This document shows, one piece after another, positions 9,089 to 18,454 of a stretch of 64,000 nucleotides of DNA; positions within the stretch are counted from its first letter, which is position 1, and each line of letters opens with the position of its first letter. The DNA is taken from positions 60,572 through 124,571 of the forward strand of contig CAZPOV010000010.1 in NCBI GenBank assembly GCA_964588335.1, written 5' to 3'. Under the pieces are notes generated by a model. It saw nothing but the letters and a program-made list of their open reading frames with translations. It searched no databases and was not told the origin of the DNA. The position numbers and the translations under genes are program-made. Origin of the DNA: JAGQZY01 sp964588335 (lineage in GTDB: Bacteria > Bdellovibrionota > Bdellovibrionia > Bdellovibrionales > JAGQZY01).

Positions 9089-10633
9089 TCACCCGGTGTA
9101 GAAAAAGGGCAATGGATCGTTGTGCTCATTGGCATATTGGCTAAACAACGCTTTGTTGAAGCCGAACTGGTTGACCGTGTCGTTGAATTCACCGAAACCT
9201 TTACCGTCACCAAATTGCATATACTCTGCTTTAGTCACTCCCATCGAGGCCATCACCGCTTGCAAAAACTGCTTATAGGGACGCCCCGGATAGTAATTTT
9301 TCTGCTTTTGTAGTGGTCTTTGTCGACAATCAATAAAATTTCCCGAAGAGATTTTGCCGCCACCATTACCAAAAGAAATGGTGGGAATGTTCCAAATATT
9401 GTGAGCGGTGGTCCACGCCCCCAGCTCATTGGTGTAAAAAATAATCGAGTTATCTAAAAGATTTCCGCCATTGATAGGATCCGGAGTGTCGCGAAAGGCG
9501 CGTGCCAATTGCGACATCTTTTTAACAAAGTACTGCTGTCGGTCGGCTTGGACGTCGCTGCTCGGAGCCTCATGGTGCAAACCACCGGCTGTTCCTCCTG
9601 GAACTAGCGCATCATCCCATCGCGATAGAGCCCAATGGAAAACCCGGGTTTGATCACACATAGCCGCCAACTTAAACATTTCTATGTAATTGTCATACAT
9701 GGCATCAATACTGTTCACTCCCCATCCGGAACCAGTGGGAAACTTATAGTAATTGCCTTTATTCTGAACCTCAAAGTTCACAGACGGTTGCGTACAGCTT
9801 GGAGGGAGCGACACATTGTTTTTCACTTTTTTCTGCAAATCAGAAATTCCTGAAATATAGCGATCCAAAAGCTCCTTATCGGACTTTGAAATCCGCTTGT
9901 TATTTTCAAGGGCCTTTAAATCATTAAAGACCTGATCAACAACATTCTCTTTGTTGGTTTGTGCCTGGGTCGGTCCTTGTGGCCCGCCATTGGATAACCC
10001 TGTCATTAAGGCATTAAAAAGGGCGACATCCCCCTGTAAGTGTTGCGAAACGGCCCGACTCCCATCCGCTTTTCGATCGAACGAGTAGCCTATGACGTGA
10101 GAAGAATCGTGCATCCTAATGGCTTTTCTATGAACCACATCCGTCGCTTTATACACATTGGGCGACTGCTCAATGATAACGTCGATGGATTTTCCATAAA
10201 TAGGACTTCGATGGCCACTATGAGTTCCTGACAATACAGAGTTATTGTGGCCTTGATAATCTCCGCCGGTCAGAGACATACCTGAAATCACATTCATGTA
10301 GGGATAGAGATCTTGAAAAGAGGAATCGACGACTCTCGACAGAGGACCTGCAAAGTTCGCCAAAGGCTTGTACCACATATCGGTTGCACCAGCGACTGGC
10401 ACCAGGTCCGCCTGTTCCACTGGAGTCCATTGATGGTAGTCAATTCCCAAGTGGCCGAGACAGCTGACGTAACGGACTGTCTTTTGACCGGCCACCTGAG
10501 CCAGCACTTGCCGTGGCATCAACGACAACAAGGGCGGCAGTGAAAGACAAAAATAGCCAGAGCCTATAAGAAATTGTCGACGCGAATGCAGCCGTTGTTG
10601 AATTTGCTTTTTACTTAACTTATTGTTTTTCAT
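9089..10633 (-). CDS. DUF1552 secreted protein with Tat signal
   Basis: Function unknown. DUF1552 proteins are typical of planctomycetes, myxobacteria and relatives and accompany DUF1592/DUF1588 proteins. The 514-residue product opens with a twin-arginine signal (SRRQFLIGSG, then a hydrophobic run to RQVLAQ), implying folded export. Family-typical text includes SVLSGTHSGHRSP, SIDVIIEQ, IEMFKLAAMCDQTRV, LHHEAPSS and SIIFYTNELGAW. I chose the ATG at 10633 (AAGGTG upstream), one base after the stop of the partner gene, over the earlier start at 10669 that would overlap it. No cofactor motif is certain; several His residues could bind metal. Confidence 0.85.
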   Translation of the reverse strand: MKNNKLSKKQIQQRLHSRRQFLIGSGYFCLSLPPLLSLMPRQVLAQVAGQKTVRYVSCLGHLGIDYHQWTPVEQADLVPVAGATDMWYKPLANFAGPLSRVVDSSFQDLYPYMNVISGMSLTGGDYQGHNNSVLSGTHSGHRSPIYGKSIDVIIEQSPNVYKATDVVHRKAIRMHDSSHVIGYSFDRKADGSRAVSQHLQGDVALFNALMTGLSNGGPQGPTQAQTNKENVVDQVFNDLKALENNKRISKSDKELLDRYISGISDLQKKVKNNVSLPPSCTQPSVNFEVQNKGNYYKFPTGSGWGVNSIDAMYDNYIEMFKLAAMCDQTRVFHWALSRWDDALVPGGTAGGLHHEAPSSDVQADRQQYFVKKMSQLARAFRDTPDPINGGNLLDNSIIFYTNELGAWTTAHNIWNIPTISFGNGGGKISSGNFIDCRQRPLQKQKNYYPGRPYKQFLQAVMASMGVTKAEYMQFGDGKGFGEFNDTVNQFGFNKALFSQYANEHNDPLPFFYTG

Positions 10634-10634
10634 A

Positions 10635-12344
10635 TCAATGCACCTTTTCGCCAATGTGCTCGTTCGCAATAAGATCGACCAAGGCTTCGAGCAAAGGTTG
10701 ATCAGGATTATTCACCCCTTCATAAACACGCTGAAGTTCACAGTCGTCGACACGCTCTTCCTGTTTCTCAAAAACATAACGGTAAAGATTTCTCGACATA
10801 CACGCTGCCCCCTCACCGGTTTCAACCATAGAGGTGATAAGGTCATAGGCATCACTCACTGGAACTTCAGTGCCGCCGCCCATGGGAATCACTGTATTGG
10901 TATCAACAGGCAGAGTGCGCACAAAGCTGTTGCTGTTTTCAGAATCAAAAATCATTTCCTGATCGCGAAGACGACCAAAAGAATCAAAGTTTTCAAAGGC
11001 AAAGCCAGTGGGATTGATCGTTGAATGACATCCCATGCAGACAGGGTCTTTGGTTTGATGTGCGATGGACTCTCGATTGGACGTATTCAACAACTCGTTG
11101 TGGGTCAAAGCATCGGCATCGCGGTCGCCCATGATATTCACATTGGGACTTGGAATATTGTTACAGAGATAACGTTTTTGAAAATCGACGCCACGATGGA
11201 TAATGCTGGTGCGGAAAGTGTCGTGAGTCAGAAAGCTGGCACGCATCAACAGTCCCTGACGACGGCCTCCGAAATTGGCGGACTGACCAGCGGTTGCTGG
11301 CGCGTGACCGTAAATTTCAGCCAGACCCGGGTGAGTAGCAAACGACTTTCGGGAGGTCATTAAATCTTTAAAACTGCCCTGTTCATTGAATACGATTTGT
11401 TTTACAAATGTGCGAACTTCATCGGTCATGGCTTGATTCAGACCATCCAGCTGTAATGAGCCCGTCAATTCAGTGGGTAAATTGCTAACATCCTTGGCCC
11501 GATCCGCCAAAGCCCACCAAGACAACAGATTGGCGACTTTTTCCTGGCCACGAGGCGTTTGCAAAAGTCTTTTTGTATGAGCTTTGATTTGCGCGATGTT
11601 TGATAGTTGCCCTTGTTGCGCCGCCGTTAACAGAGCCGCATCGGGAATAGAATCGATTGTTGAAAACGAAATGCGAGTCGCGATTTCATACTGAGTGAGG
11701 TAAGTCCGCTCCGGTGTGTGGTTACCACCCTCACCAAGCTCAAGTCGCCACAAAAAGAAAGGCGACTGTAAAGCATAGGACAAAACCGCCTCAAGATTTG
11801 TTAAATAATCACCACCACTGTTGGCTAGATTTTTTATAAACGTGACTTCTTCCGCCTTCAAAGGTCTTCTAAATATCTTCACAGCAAAATTATTAATGAA
11901 CCCATCAATACAATTAGGCCCTGGGGTCGCCATGGAGGCACAAGCCCCAAAGACATTTTCACGCTTGACTTGAGTTCCTACCACATCGGCGGCCACAGCT
12001 TGCGCAATGGAATGAAATGAGTCGACTTCTGCCGAAGACACCAAACTCTGTCGTTCATGAGTTGTGGCATCGTTGATCGGATCAGCAAGACTTGAAAGAG
12101 CTCCCGAAATACTATCGAGTGTTTCCGCACCAAACAAGTCTTCGATGGCATGGCTCATCTGCTGCTTAGACAGCAACAAGCTTTTTGTTTCCGAGGCCTG
12201 GCTGTCATCAGTACACTTGAAACTGACAGACGATGAAGATGCGATAAGCGCCTCTTCAGAGCTCTGAAAACCACCGCAGTTTTGGTACAGCAACACCGCT
12301 GAACCCAATAAAATCATTCGGATAATTCTTGAATTTCCCAGCAT
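10635..12344 (-). CDS. DUF1592/DUF1588/DUF1585 secreted protein with one haem-binding-like CxxCH
   Basis: Function unknown; partner of the DUF1552 protein. The 569-residue chain shows, in order, a DUF1587-like segment (MSHAIEDLFG), a DUF1595-like segment (IFRRPLKAEEVTF), a DUF1592 segment (YALQSPFFLWRLELGEGG), a DUF1588 segment (RRQGLLMRASFLT, then CMGCHSTINPTGFAFENFD, a CxxCH) and a DUF1585-like tail (GEGAACMSRNLYRYVF). The N-terminal cytochrome-like domain of many planctomycete homologues is absent. The N-terminus is a hydrophobic helix ending LYQNCGG, which could be an atypical lipoprotein site. Confidence 0.85.
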   Translation of the reverse strand: MLGNSRIIRMILLGSAVLLYQNCGGFQSSEEALIASSSSVSFKCTDDSQASETKSLLLSKQQMSHAIEDLFGAETLDSISGALSSLADPINDATTHERQSLVSSAEVDSFHSIAQAVAADVVGTQVKRENVFGACASMATPGPNCIDGFINNFAVKIFRRPLKAEEVTFIKNLANSGGDYLTNLEAVLSYALQSPFFLWRLELGEGGNHTPERTYLTQYEIATRISFSTIDSIPDAALLTAAQQGQLSNIAQIKAHTKRLLQTPRGQEKVANLLSWWALADRAKDVSNLPTELTGSLQLDGLNQAMTDEVRTFVKQIVFNEQGSFKDLMTSRKSFATHPGLAEIYGHAPATAGQSANFGGRRQGLLMRASFLTHDTFRTSIIHRGVDFQKRYLCNNIPSPNVNIMGDRDADALTHNELLNTSNRESIAHQTKDPVCMGCHSTINPTGFAFENFDSFGRLRDQEMIFDSENSNSFVRTLPVDTNTVIPMGGGTEVPVSDAYDLITSMVETGEGAACMSRNLYRYVFEKQEERVDDCELQRVYEGVNNPDQPLLEALVDLIANEHIGEKVH

Positions 12345-12590
12345 AGATCCCCATTCGACATTCTTTCCCCACTCCTTAAGGATGCAAGATCAGAACCAAA
12401 GTAATAATTTAAGAGCGACCTCTAGATTGCACATAGGGTCATTATTCTCACTTTGAAACGTGTGCTCCTTAGACGCTGACAAAAAAATATTCAGTCCCGG
12501 CGATATTAATGAAAAAAACAAATCAGGCCTGAAATATATCAAAATCAAGACCAGCATTGACAGATTTCAGAGGAAGCGCGATACAAGGCC

Positions 12591-13349
12591 ATGTCAAAAT
12601 TTAAAGAACTGGTTTCTATCGTCGAAAAGTTACGTGGACCCAACGGTTGCCCTTGGGACAAAGCTCAAACCCACGAGAGCTTAACCCCTTATGCTGTCGA
12701 AGAGGCCCACGAATTGGAAGAAGCCATTCACAGTAAAGACATTGAGAACATGAAAGAGGAATTGGGTGATCTCTTGTTCCAATCGGTTTTGCATTCGGAA
12801 ATTGCCAAACAAAATGGCGATTTCGATATAGAGGATGTTCTTGAAACCTTAAATACGAAAATGGTCAGCCGACACCCCCATGTTTTTTCGGACACCAAAG
12901 TTGAAAATGCCGACGAGGTCGTCAAAAATTGGGAAGAAATCAAATCTCAAGAAAAACAGGTAGACCTATTTGATATTCCAAAAACTTTCCCGGCCCTTTT
13001 AGAGTCTCACAAGATTGGCAAACGTTCTAAAAAAGCCGATTTTGACTGGAACACTCCTGAACAAGTTTTTGGTGAAGTCACAGGAGAATACAATGAATTG
13101 AAAGAGGCCTTGGCGTCTGGTGACATACAGCATATCGAAGAGGAACTGGGTGACCTTTTATTTACCATTGCCCAGCTGGCCCGCCATCTCGATCTTGATG
13201 CTGAAAAGGCCTTGCGCCTATCCAATCGCAAGTTTATTCGACGATTTTATAAAATGCAGGAACTCCGTCCTGATTTTGACTCTCTTTCGCGCGCCGAAAA
13301 AGAGAGTCTATGGAGCCAAGCCAAAAAAGCCTTACGCAACCCTTCTTAG
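12591..13349 (+). CDS. mazG: MazG, nucleoside triphosphate pyrophosphohydrolase
   Basis: Hydrolyses NTPs to NMP and pyrophosphate, limiting misincorporation and ppGpp-related stress. The 252-residue protein has two MazG repeats. The first has RGPNGCPWDKAQTHESL then EEAHELEEAI and EELGDLLFQ, and the second has GEYNELKEAL and EELGDLLFTIAQLARHL, supplying the E-x-x-E and E-x-x-D metal clusters. Length matches the enterobacterial enzyme. The upstream 246 bases are AT-rich and presumably contain its promoter and that of the divergent DUF1592 gene. Its stop overlaps the convergent S41 gene stop by three bases. Confidence 0.94.
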   Translation: MSKFKELVSIVEKLRGPNGCPWDKAQTHESLTPYAVEEAHELEEAIHSKDIENMKEELGDLLFQSVLHSEIAKQNGDFDIEDVLETLNTKMVSRHPHVFSDTKVENADEVVKNWEEIKSQEKQVDLFDIPKTFPALLESHKIGKRSKKADFDWNTPEQVFGEVTGEYNELKEALASGDIQHIEEELGDLLFTIAQLARHLDLDAEKALRLSNRKFIRRFYKMQELRPDFDSLSRAEKESLWSQAKKALRNPS

Positions 13350-15847
13350 TCTGCCAAATTCAAACCTAAACTGACAACGTCTTCGGCAGAAAAATCGTAG
13401 AGCTGTACTTCCGGCAGCTGGTCCGACGAGATATCGCGACCTAGCCCAACACCACCGTCAGAGGGTGTGGTCATCACTTCCTCCGTGATGTAATCAGGAG
13501 TGACTCCGATGCCATTGAGTGCCTGACCTTTGACATTAAAAAACTCAAAAGCCGTGAGCAGCAATCCAAATTGTCTTTGATCCTGCAAACTGATGGGAAT
13601 GTAGAATTGTCCGACCAGCTTGCCATAGGTTGAACCACCGACTGTCAACGAGCGTCCAAGAGCTTGGTAGTTACTGGCCACAATTTCCGAGGAACTCATG
13701 GTTCGATGATTGACCTTGACCACCAACGGCTTGCTGTCATCAATGAAAAACTCAGCTTTGGCTGGGTACTCCTTTAAAGCCGAGAAATGTCGCGCCCCCA
13801 GTTTTGAAAAAGCCACAACTCGGTCTTTTGCAAAAAGACTGAGAACATTGATCGCCTCATCGGTATTACCACCCGGGTTGTTTCGCAAATCCAGAACAAA
13901 GGCATCCACTGTCTGAGTTTGTAAAATCTTTATAACATCATCATAGATCGCTTTGGTTATACCAGGCTCAAACGAGCTCATCTGGATATTCAACACAACT
14001 CTGTCATTTATCGACTGCACCGAAACTTGATAGTAGAAACGCAGAGGATTGAGTCGAGTGGATTGTAAGTTTACCGCCTTTTCAAGGCCTCCTTGCCGTA
14101 TACTCAATTGGATGCTGTGGTCGGTATCAAGCAACACACTGTCCACCTCTTCAGTCGACATTTGTTGGGCCTCTTGACCGTTGATTCTTAAAACCTTGTC
14201 ACCGAGTTGCAAACCCTGGGCTTGCGCGGCTGGATGCAAACGAACAATGTAGTGGTTCTGACTAAAGCCAATTTCAACAGAAAGTCCAAAGTACTTCTTT
14301 TCTTGGTGGCCATTCAAGGTGCCGGCGATGTCTCCTGCCACTGCAATCATTGTCGAATAGTCATCTTGTTGTGCCATGGCCGAAACCGTGAATTGCTCCA
14401 AATCTGACATTCGAGCCAAAGTTCGTTCGATGTATATTTTCATTCGTCCCAACGCGACGTCAATCGCCGCCTTGGGTTGAATCGTTTGTAATGCCACCGG
14501 AACCACCTGGGGAATTTTCTCTAACACACGAACCTGAGCCGGTGAAAGGTTTGATTGTGGTAAACCTTCGACTTGGTAATCGTTGACCTGAATAGAACTA
14601 AGAAGTTGAAAAACTTGAGAACTTTTTTGCAACAGCTCCCCTTTCAACTGTTCCATGAATTGAACCAGCCAACCACAGTCGCCCAGCCGTCCGGCTTTAA
14701 ACTGCTCGATAAGATCGGCGCGGCGGTCTTCATACTGCGGTTGGGATTTGAAATCAGCCAACAGGCGCTGCTTGTCTTGTTGAGACAGCAAAAGGCCCAT
14801 GGGATCGGCGGTGTCCGGGAAGTTGTTTATAAAGCGATCAAATTCTTCGGGTTTTGAAGCATCGAAGAGACTTCTTTCAAAATGAACCTTAAGGATTGTT
14901 GCAAAGTGATCTTGTAAAGCTCCGCACTGACGGCTCTTGGGAACCTCTTGTGGCGTGGCAGCGACATCGACTCCGATCACAGTCCCGGTCAACTGCTCAT
15001 GATTGAGCAACTGCATAGGCACTGACGACGCTGGTGTCGGAACATAAACGGGATCACAGATCTCTTTTTCTAGTGAATCGACATACCAGCAGATCACCCC
15101 ATCAATTTCTTTCAGTTTCAAAAGATCACCTTCGACCACATAGGTGAAGGTTTGTTTGACGGTTTTATCGCCCTCAATCACTCCTTCTATATAAATTTCT
15201 ACGGCCGGTTGCGGCTTGGCATCGGGCTGTAAAGCCGGACGATACTCCGCACCCTGATGCACCATCGTGCTACCCACTTGCGCTAGAGCTTTCTGGAGAT
15301 CGGCCAAGCTCATGATCCTGTCCTCTGCAGCCACTTCGACGTCTGCTTGATAGCGCTCAATGGGCTCCTCGAAGGCCGGTTGAATGGCTTCGATATCGAC
15401 ATTCTTGTCAGTCACTAAAAACAAATCGTGGAAACCTGTGATAGGAAATGGATCTTCGTCACAGAACCATTTTTGCACCATCTCTCCATCTTCGAGAATA
15501 GACGACCGAATACAGACTTTGTTTTCCACATAAATCAGTTTCCACAACCCTGGAAATAACTCGACATAGGTGATCAGCTGAATGATCTTGTTGCCTTTCT
15601 CCACCCCTTCAGCAGAGATTTTGAATCCATTGTAGGTCTGGTCTTTGTATTCTATGGAATCAATCGGCGTTTTTACAATTTCAAGTTCGGGATGCAACTC
15701 TGCATTTCTTTTTTCAAATTGATCCAATGTGGAAATTATAAATCGTCCGGACTGAAAAGTGGCTGGATACTCGGTACCGGCGATACTGGCTCCCCCAGCC
15801 AGTATCAACGATGAAATTAAAAGCATGTACGTTAATAGACGCTGCAC
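13346..15847 (-). CDS. Large exported S41 (C-terminal processing) serine protease with PDZ domain
   Basis: Likely periplasmic or surface tail-specific protease. The 833-residue protein has a signal peptide ending GGASIAG. About 450 residues of unassigned N-terminal sequence contain two similar short modules (an EGVEKGNKIIQLITYVE-type and an EGVIEGDKTVKQTFTYVVE-type strand set). A PDZ domain follows (GLSVEIGF ... GLQLGDKVLRINGQ), then the catalytic core DLRNNPGGN, MSSSEIVAS with Ser718, and STYGKLVGQ with Lys743. The 25-residue Ser-to-Lys spacing equals that of E. coli Prc. It is unusually long, and the N-terminal part resembles nothing I can name. Confidence 0.88.
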   Translation of the reverse strand: MQRLLTYMLLISSLILAGGASIAGTEYPATFQSGRFIISTLDQFEKRNAELHPELEIVKTPIDSIEYKDQTYNGFKISAEGVEKGNKIIQLITYVELFPGLWKLIYVENKVCIRSSILEDGEMVQKWFCDEDPFPITGFHDLFLVTDKNVDIEAIQPAFEEPIERYQADVEVAAEDRIMSLADLQKALAQVGSTMVHQGAEYRPALQPDAKPQPAVEIYIEGVIEGDKTVKQTFTYVVEGDLLKLKEIDGVICWYVDSLEKEICDPVYVPTPASSVPMQLLNHEQLTGTVIGVDVAATPQEVPKSRQCGALQDHFATILKVHFERSLFDASKPEEFDRFINNFPDTADPMGLLLSQQDKQRLLADFKSQPQYEDRRADLIEQFKAGRLGDCGWLVQFMEQLKGELLQKSSQVFQLLSSIQVNDYQVEGLPQSNLSPAQVRVLEKIPQVVPVALQTIQPKAAIDVALGRMKIYIERTLARMSDLEQFTVSAMAQQDDYSTMIAVAGDIAGTLNGHQEKKYFGLSVEIGFSQNHYIVRLHPAAQAQGLQLGDKVLRINGQEAQQMSTEEVDSVLLDTDHSIQLSIRQGGLEKAVNLQSTRLNPLRFYYQVSVQSINDRVVLNIQMSSFEPGITKAIYDDVIKILQTQTVDAFVLDLRNNPGGNTDEAINVLSLFAKDRVVAFSKLGARHFSALKEYPAKAEFFIDDSKPLVVKVNHRTMSSSEIVASNYQALGRSLTVGGSTYGKLVGQFYIPISLQDQRQFGLLLTAFEFFNVKGQALNGIGVTPDYITEEVMTTPSDGGVGLGRDISSDQLPEVQLYDFSAEDVVSLGLNLAD

Positions 15848-15926
15848 CGAGCCCCCCTGTTAAGTTGTGGATTTGTTCTACAAGTCGGGGTTAAAATTCG
15901 GCAATCCACGAAATTTTATTCGCTCC

Positions 15927-15941
15927 ATAAGCGACGCTTAT
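15927..15941. promoter_or_regulatory. Perfect dyad upstream of the S41 protease gene
   Basis: ATAAGCG-A-CGCTTAT is a 7-bp-arm perfect palindrome about 80 bases upstream of the S41 start, between it and the murJ stop. A one-base centre makes it better suited to a dimeric regulator than to an RNA hairpin. No T-run follows. Role unknown. Confidence 0.3.
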
Positions 15942-16035
15942 TTTGGGCGCGAAAACAAAGACAGCGCCCAATGAGGGAAAGAGTCCCATGATTTTTTTTA
16001 ATGCTAGGTAATATTTTCAGGAGGAGGGTTTGTAA

Positions 16036-17604
16036 TTAAATCTTCTTTTTAAACTTACTTGCCAAAAAACTCAGCTCGTCGACTTTAAAAACCGCTGCCA
16101 AAGAAAAGTAAATCACTCCGCCCCCGGTGATAATCAACATCAGAATAGGAAAATCGAACAAGAAACGCCCCTGTTTCCAAGTCAGTTGATTGACTGCAAA
16201 AAGGTACAAACCCATGGCCGATGCAGCAACAAAACATAAAGCGGAGTTGCGTCCAATGCGTTTCCAATTCAACCAAGCGATCCGCTTCTGGAGCATTACT
16301 AAACAACAAATAAAATTGAAAAGGCTGACCAGCGCCGTCGATCCAATCAGTCCATTCAGTTCATAAAGGTCCATCAGATAGGGCGCCATCAGTAAGTGTA
16401 AAATCAATCCCACCAAACTTATAAGCGCTGGGGTCCGTGTGTCTCCTGAGGCATATAATGCCTGGTTCAATATCTTCAGCGAACCGGCAGCAATCAAGGT
16501 CAGACAGTAGATTTTCAAAATCACGGCAACGATGGCCACTTCACGACCGGTAAACTCACCTCTTTGGAAAAGGACGTCGATGATATCAACGCCAAGAAAC
16601 CAAAAACCGAACCCCGCCGGAATCGCTAAAAAGTAAAACAAACTCAGGTGCTTTGAAACTGAAACCATGAATGTTTCTGTTTTACCCTGACTCCAATAAT
16701 CAGAAAGAGTCGGCAACAGAGTGGTGCCCAGGCTGACGGCTATCAAAGAAAGCGGCAACTCGAGCAAGCGATCCCCTAAATACATATAAGAAACCGCACC
16801 CTGCAGTCGGCTGGCAAAGTAAACATTCACTAAATTGAGAATCTGCAAAACTCCGACACCGAAAAAAGCCGGTAGAAATTTCATTAGAACTTTTCTAACT
16901 TCGGGATTTAAAGGACGCTTTGAAATTTTTGGTGTGATCTTCAGGCGAATGATCGATGGCAGTAAAAACAAGGCCTGCAAAAGCCCACCGACAACCACCG
17001 CCCCGGCTGACGCTTCCACGATCCTTGCGGTGTCCCTGAAAAACCATAAGCCCGAAATAATAGACAGATTCAAAAATAAAGGTGCAAATCCTGAATAACC
17101 AAATTGCTTGTGACTATTGAGGAGAGCCATAAAATAGGCAAATAGGGTGACGAAAAACAGGAAAAAGATCATGATTTTTCCCATCAGAATGGTCATATCA
17201 ATCTTGCCTGGAATATCCGTAAAGCCATCGCCACTGAGCCACCAAGGGACAATTTGGTCCATCAGCAGGAACGTCACTCCGCAGAGGAGGATCACCACTC
17301 CCATTAACAGGGTAAAAACACCATCAGTCAGACGCTTTTGGGCCTGAGGATCGCCTTTTTTGATCAATGATACGTATATCGGAATGAAACTGACGGCCAG
17401 CCCGCCTTCACCCAGAAAACGGCGGAAAAAATTGGGCAGTCGGAAGGCTGCCAACCAGGCGTCTTTCATGTCGATAGGCAGGTAGGCAAAAATCAGGGAA
17501 TCTCTTAAAAGACCCAATATTCGGCTAGTTAGAGTACCAGACCCAAATAATAGGGCCGATCCAGCGGTGCTTCGAGGTTGTTGCTTCTGAGCCGATTGAT
17601 CCAA
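16036..17604 (-). CDS. murJ: MurJ (MviN), lipid II flippase
   Basis: Flips lipid-linked peptidoglycan precursor across the inner membrane. The 522-residue polytopic protein has about 13-14 hydrophobic helices. It carries the N-terminal family signature (SRILGLLRDSLIFAY, then RLPNFFRRFLGEGGLAVSF) whose arginines line the lipid II cavity. Length is as expected. It is divergent from rpsT, a neighbourhood seen in many proteobacteria. It ends 188 bases before the S41 gene. Confidence 0.95.
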   Translation of the reverse strand: MDQSAQKQQPRSTAGSALLFGSGTLTSRILGLLRDSLIFAYLPIDMKDAWLAAFRLPNFFRRFLGEGGLAVSFIPIYVSLIKKGDPQAQKRLTDGVFTLLMGVVILLCGVTFLLMDQIVPWWLSGDGFTDIPGKIDMTILMGKIMIFFLFFVTLFAYFMALLNSHKQFGYSGFAPLFLNLSIISGLWFFRDTARIVEASAGAVVVGGLLQALFLLPSIIRLKITPKISKRPLNPEVRKVLMKFLPAFFGVGVLQILNLVNVYFASRLQGAVSYMYLGDRLLELPLSLIAVSLGTTLLPTLSDYWSQGKTETFMVSVSKHLSLFYFLAIPAGFGFWFLGVDIIDVLFQRGEFTGREVAIVAVILKIYCLTLIAAGSLKILNQALYASGDTRTPALISLVGLILHLLMAPYLMDLYELNGLIGSTALVSLFNFICCLVMLQKRIAWLNWKRIGRNSALCFVAASAMGLYLFAVNQLTWKQGRFLFDFPILMLIITGGGVIYFSLAAVFKVDELSFLASKFKKKI

Positions 17605-17690
17605 TGAAAATCCTTTGTAGGAAAGAGCTTGTCTTATAGCGTCTTTTCCGTTATCACCACATGTTCATAAGTTATCTTGGAGGTTTACCC

Positions 17691-17960
17691 TTGGCAAATA
17701 TTCAATCAGCAAAAAAGCGCGCGCGCCAGGCTATTGTTCGTAGAGATCGCAACCAACAAATGAAGTCGGCGATCCGTAAGCTTGAGAAAAAAGTTCGTCA
17801 GGCCATCGCATCCAAAGACAAAGAGACGGCAACGGCCACTCTCCGCAAATACTCCAGCGCCATTGATAAAGCGGCGACCAAAGGGAAATTTCACGCCAAA
17901 ACAGCGGCCCGCAAAATCAGCCGACTGACAGTGGCCATGAATAAGGCTTTAAACTCTTAA
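17691..17960 (+). CDS. rpsT: Small ribosomal subunit protein S20 (bS20)
   Basis: 16S rRNA-binding protein of the 30S body. The product begins LANIQSAKKRARQ in alignment with the bS20 N-terminus (MANIKSAKKR), so the start is TTG at 17691, with TTGGAGG seven bases upstream. The ATG at 17661 would add ten non-homologous residues. The 89-residue chain is highly basic, with the helical tail KGKFHAKTAARKISRLTVAM. E. coli rpsT also uses UUG, which takes part in its autogenous control, so the same may hold here. A strong terminator follows. Confidence 0.96.
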   Translation: MANIQSAKKRARQAIVRRDRNQQMKSAIRKLEKKVRQAIASKDKETATATLRKYSSAIDKAATKGKFHAKTAARKISRLTVAMNKALNS

Positions 17961-17986
17961 TTTCCTTAAGCTTAAATTCATTTTCG

Positions 17987-18014
17987 AAAAGCCAGCTTCT
18001 CTGCTGGCTTTTTT
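17987..18014 (+). terminator. Rho-independent terminator of rpsT
   Basis: GCCAGC (17991-17996), a six-base loop, then GCTGGC (18003-18008), with flanking A-tract and a following run of six T. It lies 30 bases past the rpsT stop and has the canonical form. Confidence 0.92.
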
Positions 18015-18116
18015 CGTTGCCTAAAACTCGACCAAAGACCTTTGCCACTAGCACAGACTTGGGCCTAAACCTTCAAAACTTCTTAAGAATGTCTCATTTT
18101 TTCACGATAAGAAGCT

Positions 18117-18452
18117 ATGGAAAAAGAGTTTCGCCGAAAGGCTCCCCGTAGAAAGTTTGAAGGCACCGTTGGCGCTCTTTATGATGGCACAATGACACTG
18201 GTTCCCTGTCTCCAGTTAGGAGAAGGCGGGGCTTTGATCGCAAAAGACTCGAACCTCCAACCCATACAAAAGGGCGACCATTTGCTAATCACCATTGTGT
18301 TGGTGAATATTGGGCCAGTGGTGGCAAAAGCTGAATGTGTGTATCTTGCCGACGACTCTCATATAGGTTTGCAATTCATCAATCTCGACACTCGCTATAA
18401 GAAGCTTATTCGAGAGTTCGTTTCGCGTCGAAAAATTCGTGAGGTCGCCTAA
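18117..18452 (+). CDS. Single-domain PilZ-like protein
   Basis: Probable cytoplasmic c-di-GMP receptor. The 111-residue protein has an N-terminal R-x3-R switch (RKAPR within residues 5-12) and a second-half strand LQLGEGGALI in the place of the (D/N)-x-S-x-x-G motif. There Asp and Ser are replaced, so ligand binding may be weak. A closing segment (SHIGLQFINLD) is typical of PilZ barrels. Two bases separate it from the glycosyltransferase gene, so it may act on, or be co-expressed with, that pathway. Confidence 0.7.
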   Translation: MEKEFRRKAPRRKFEGTVGALYDGTMTLVPCLQLGEGGALIAKDSNLQPIQKGDHLLITIVLVNIGPVVAKAECVYLADDSHIGLQFINLDTRYKKLIREFVSRRKIREVA

Positions 18453-18454
18453 CA

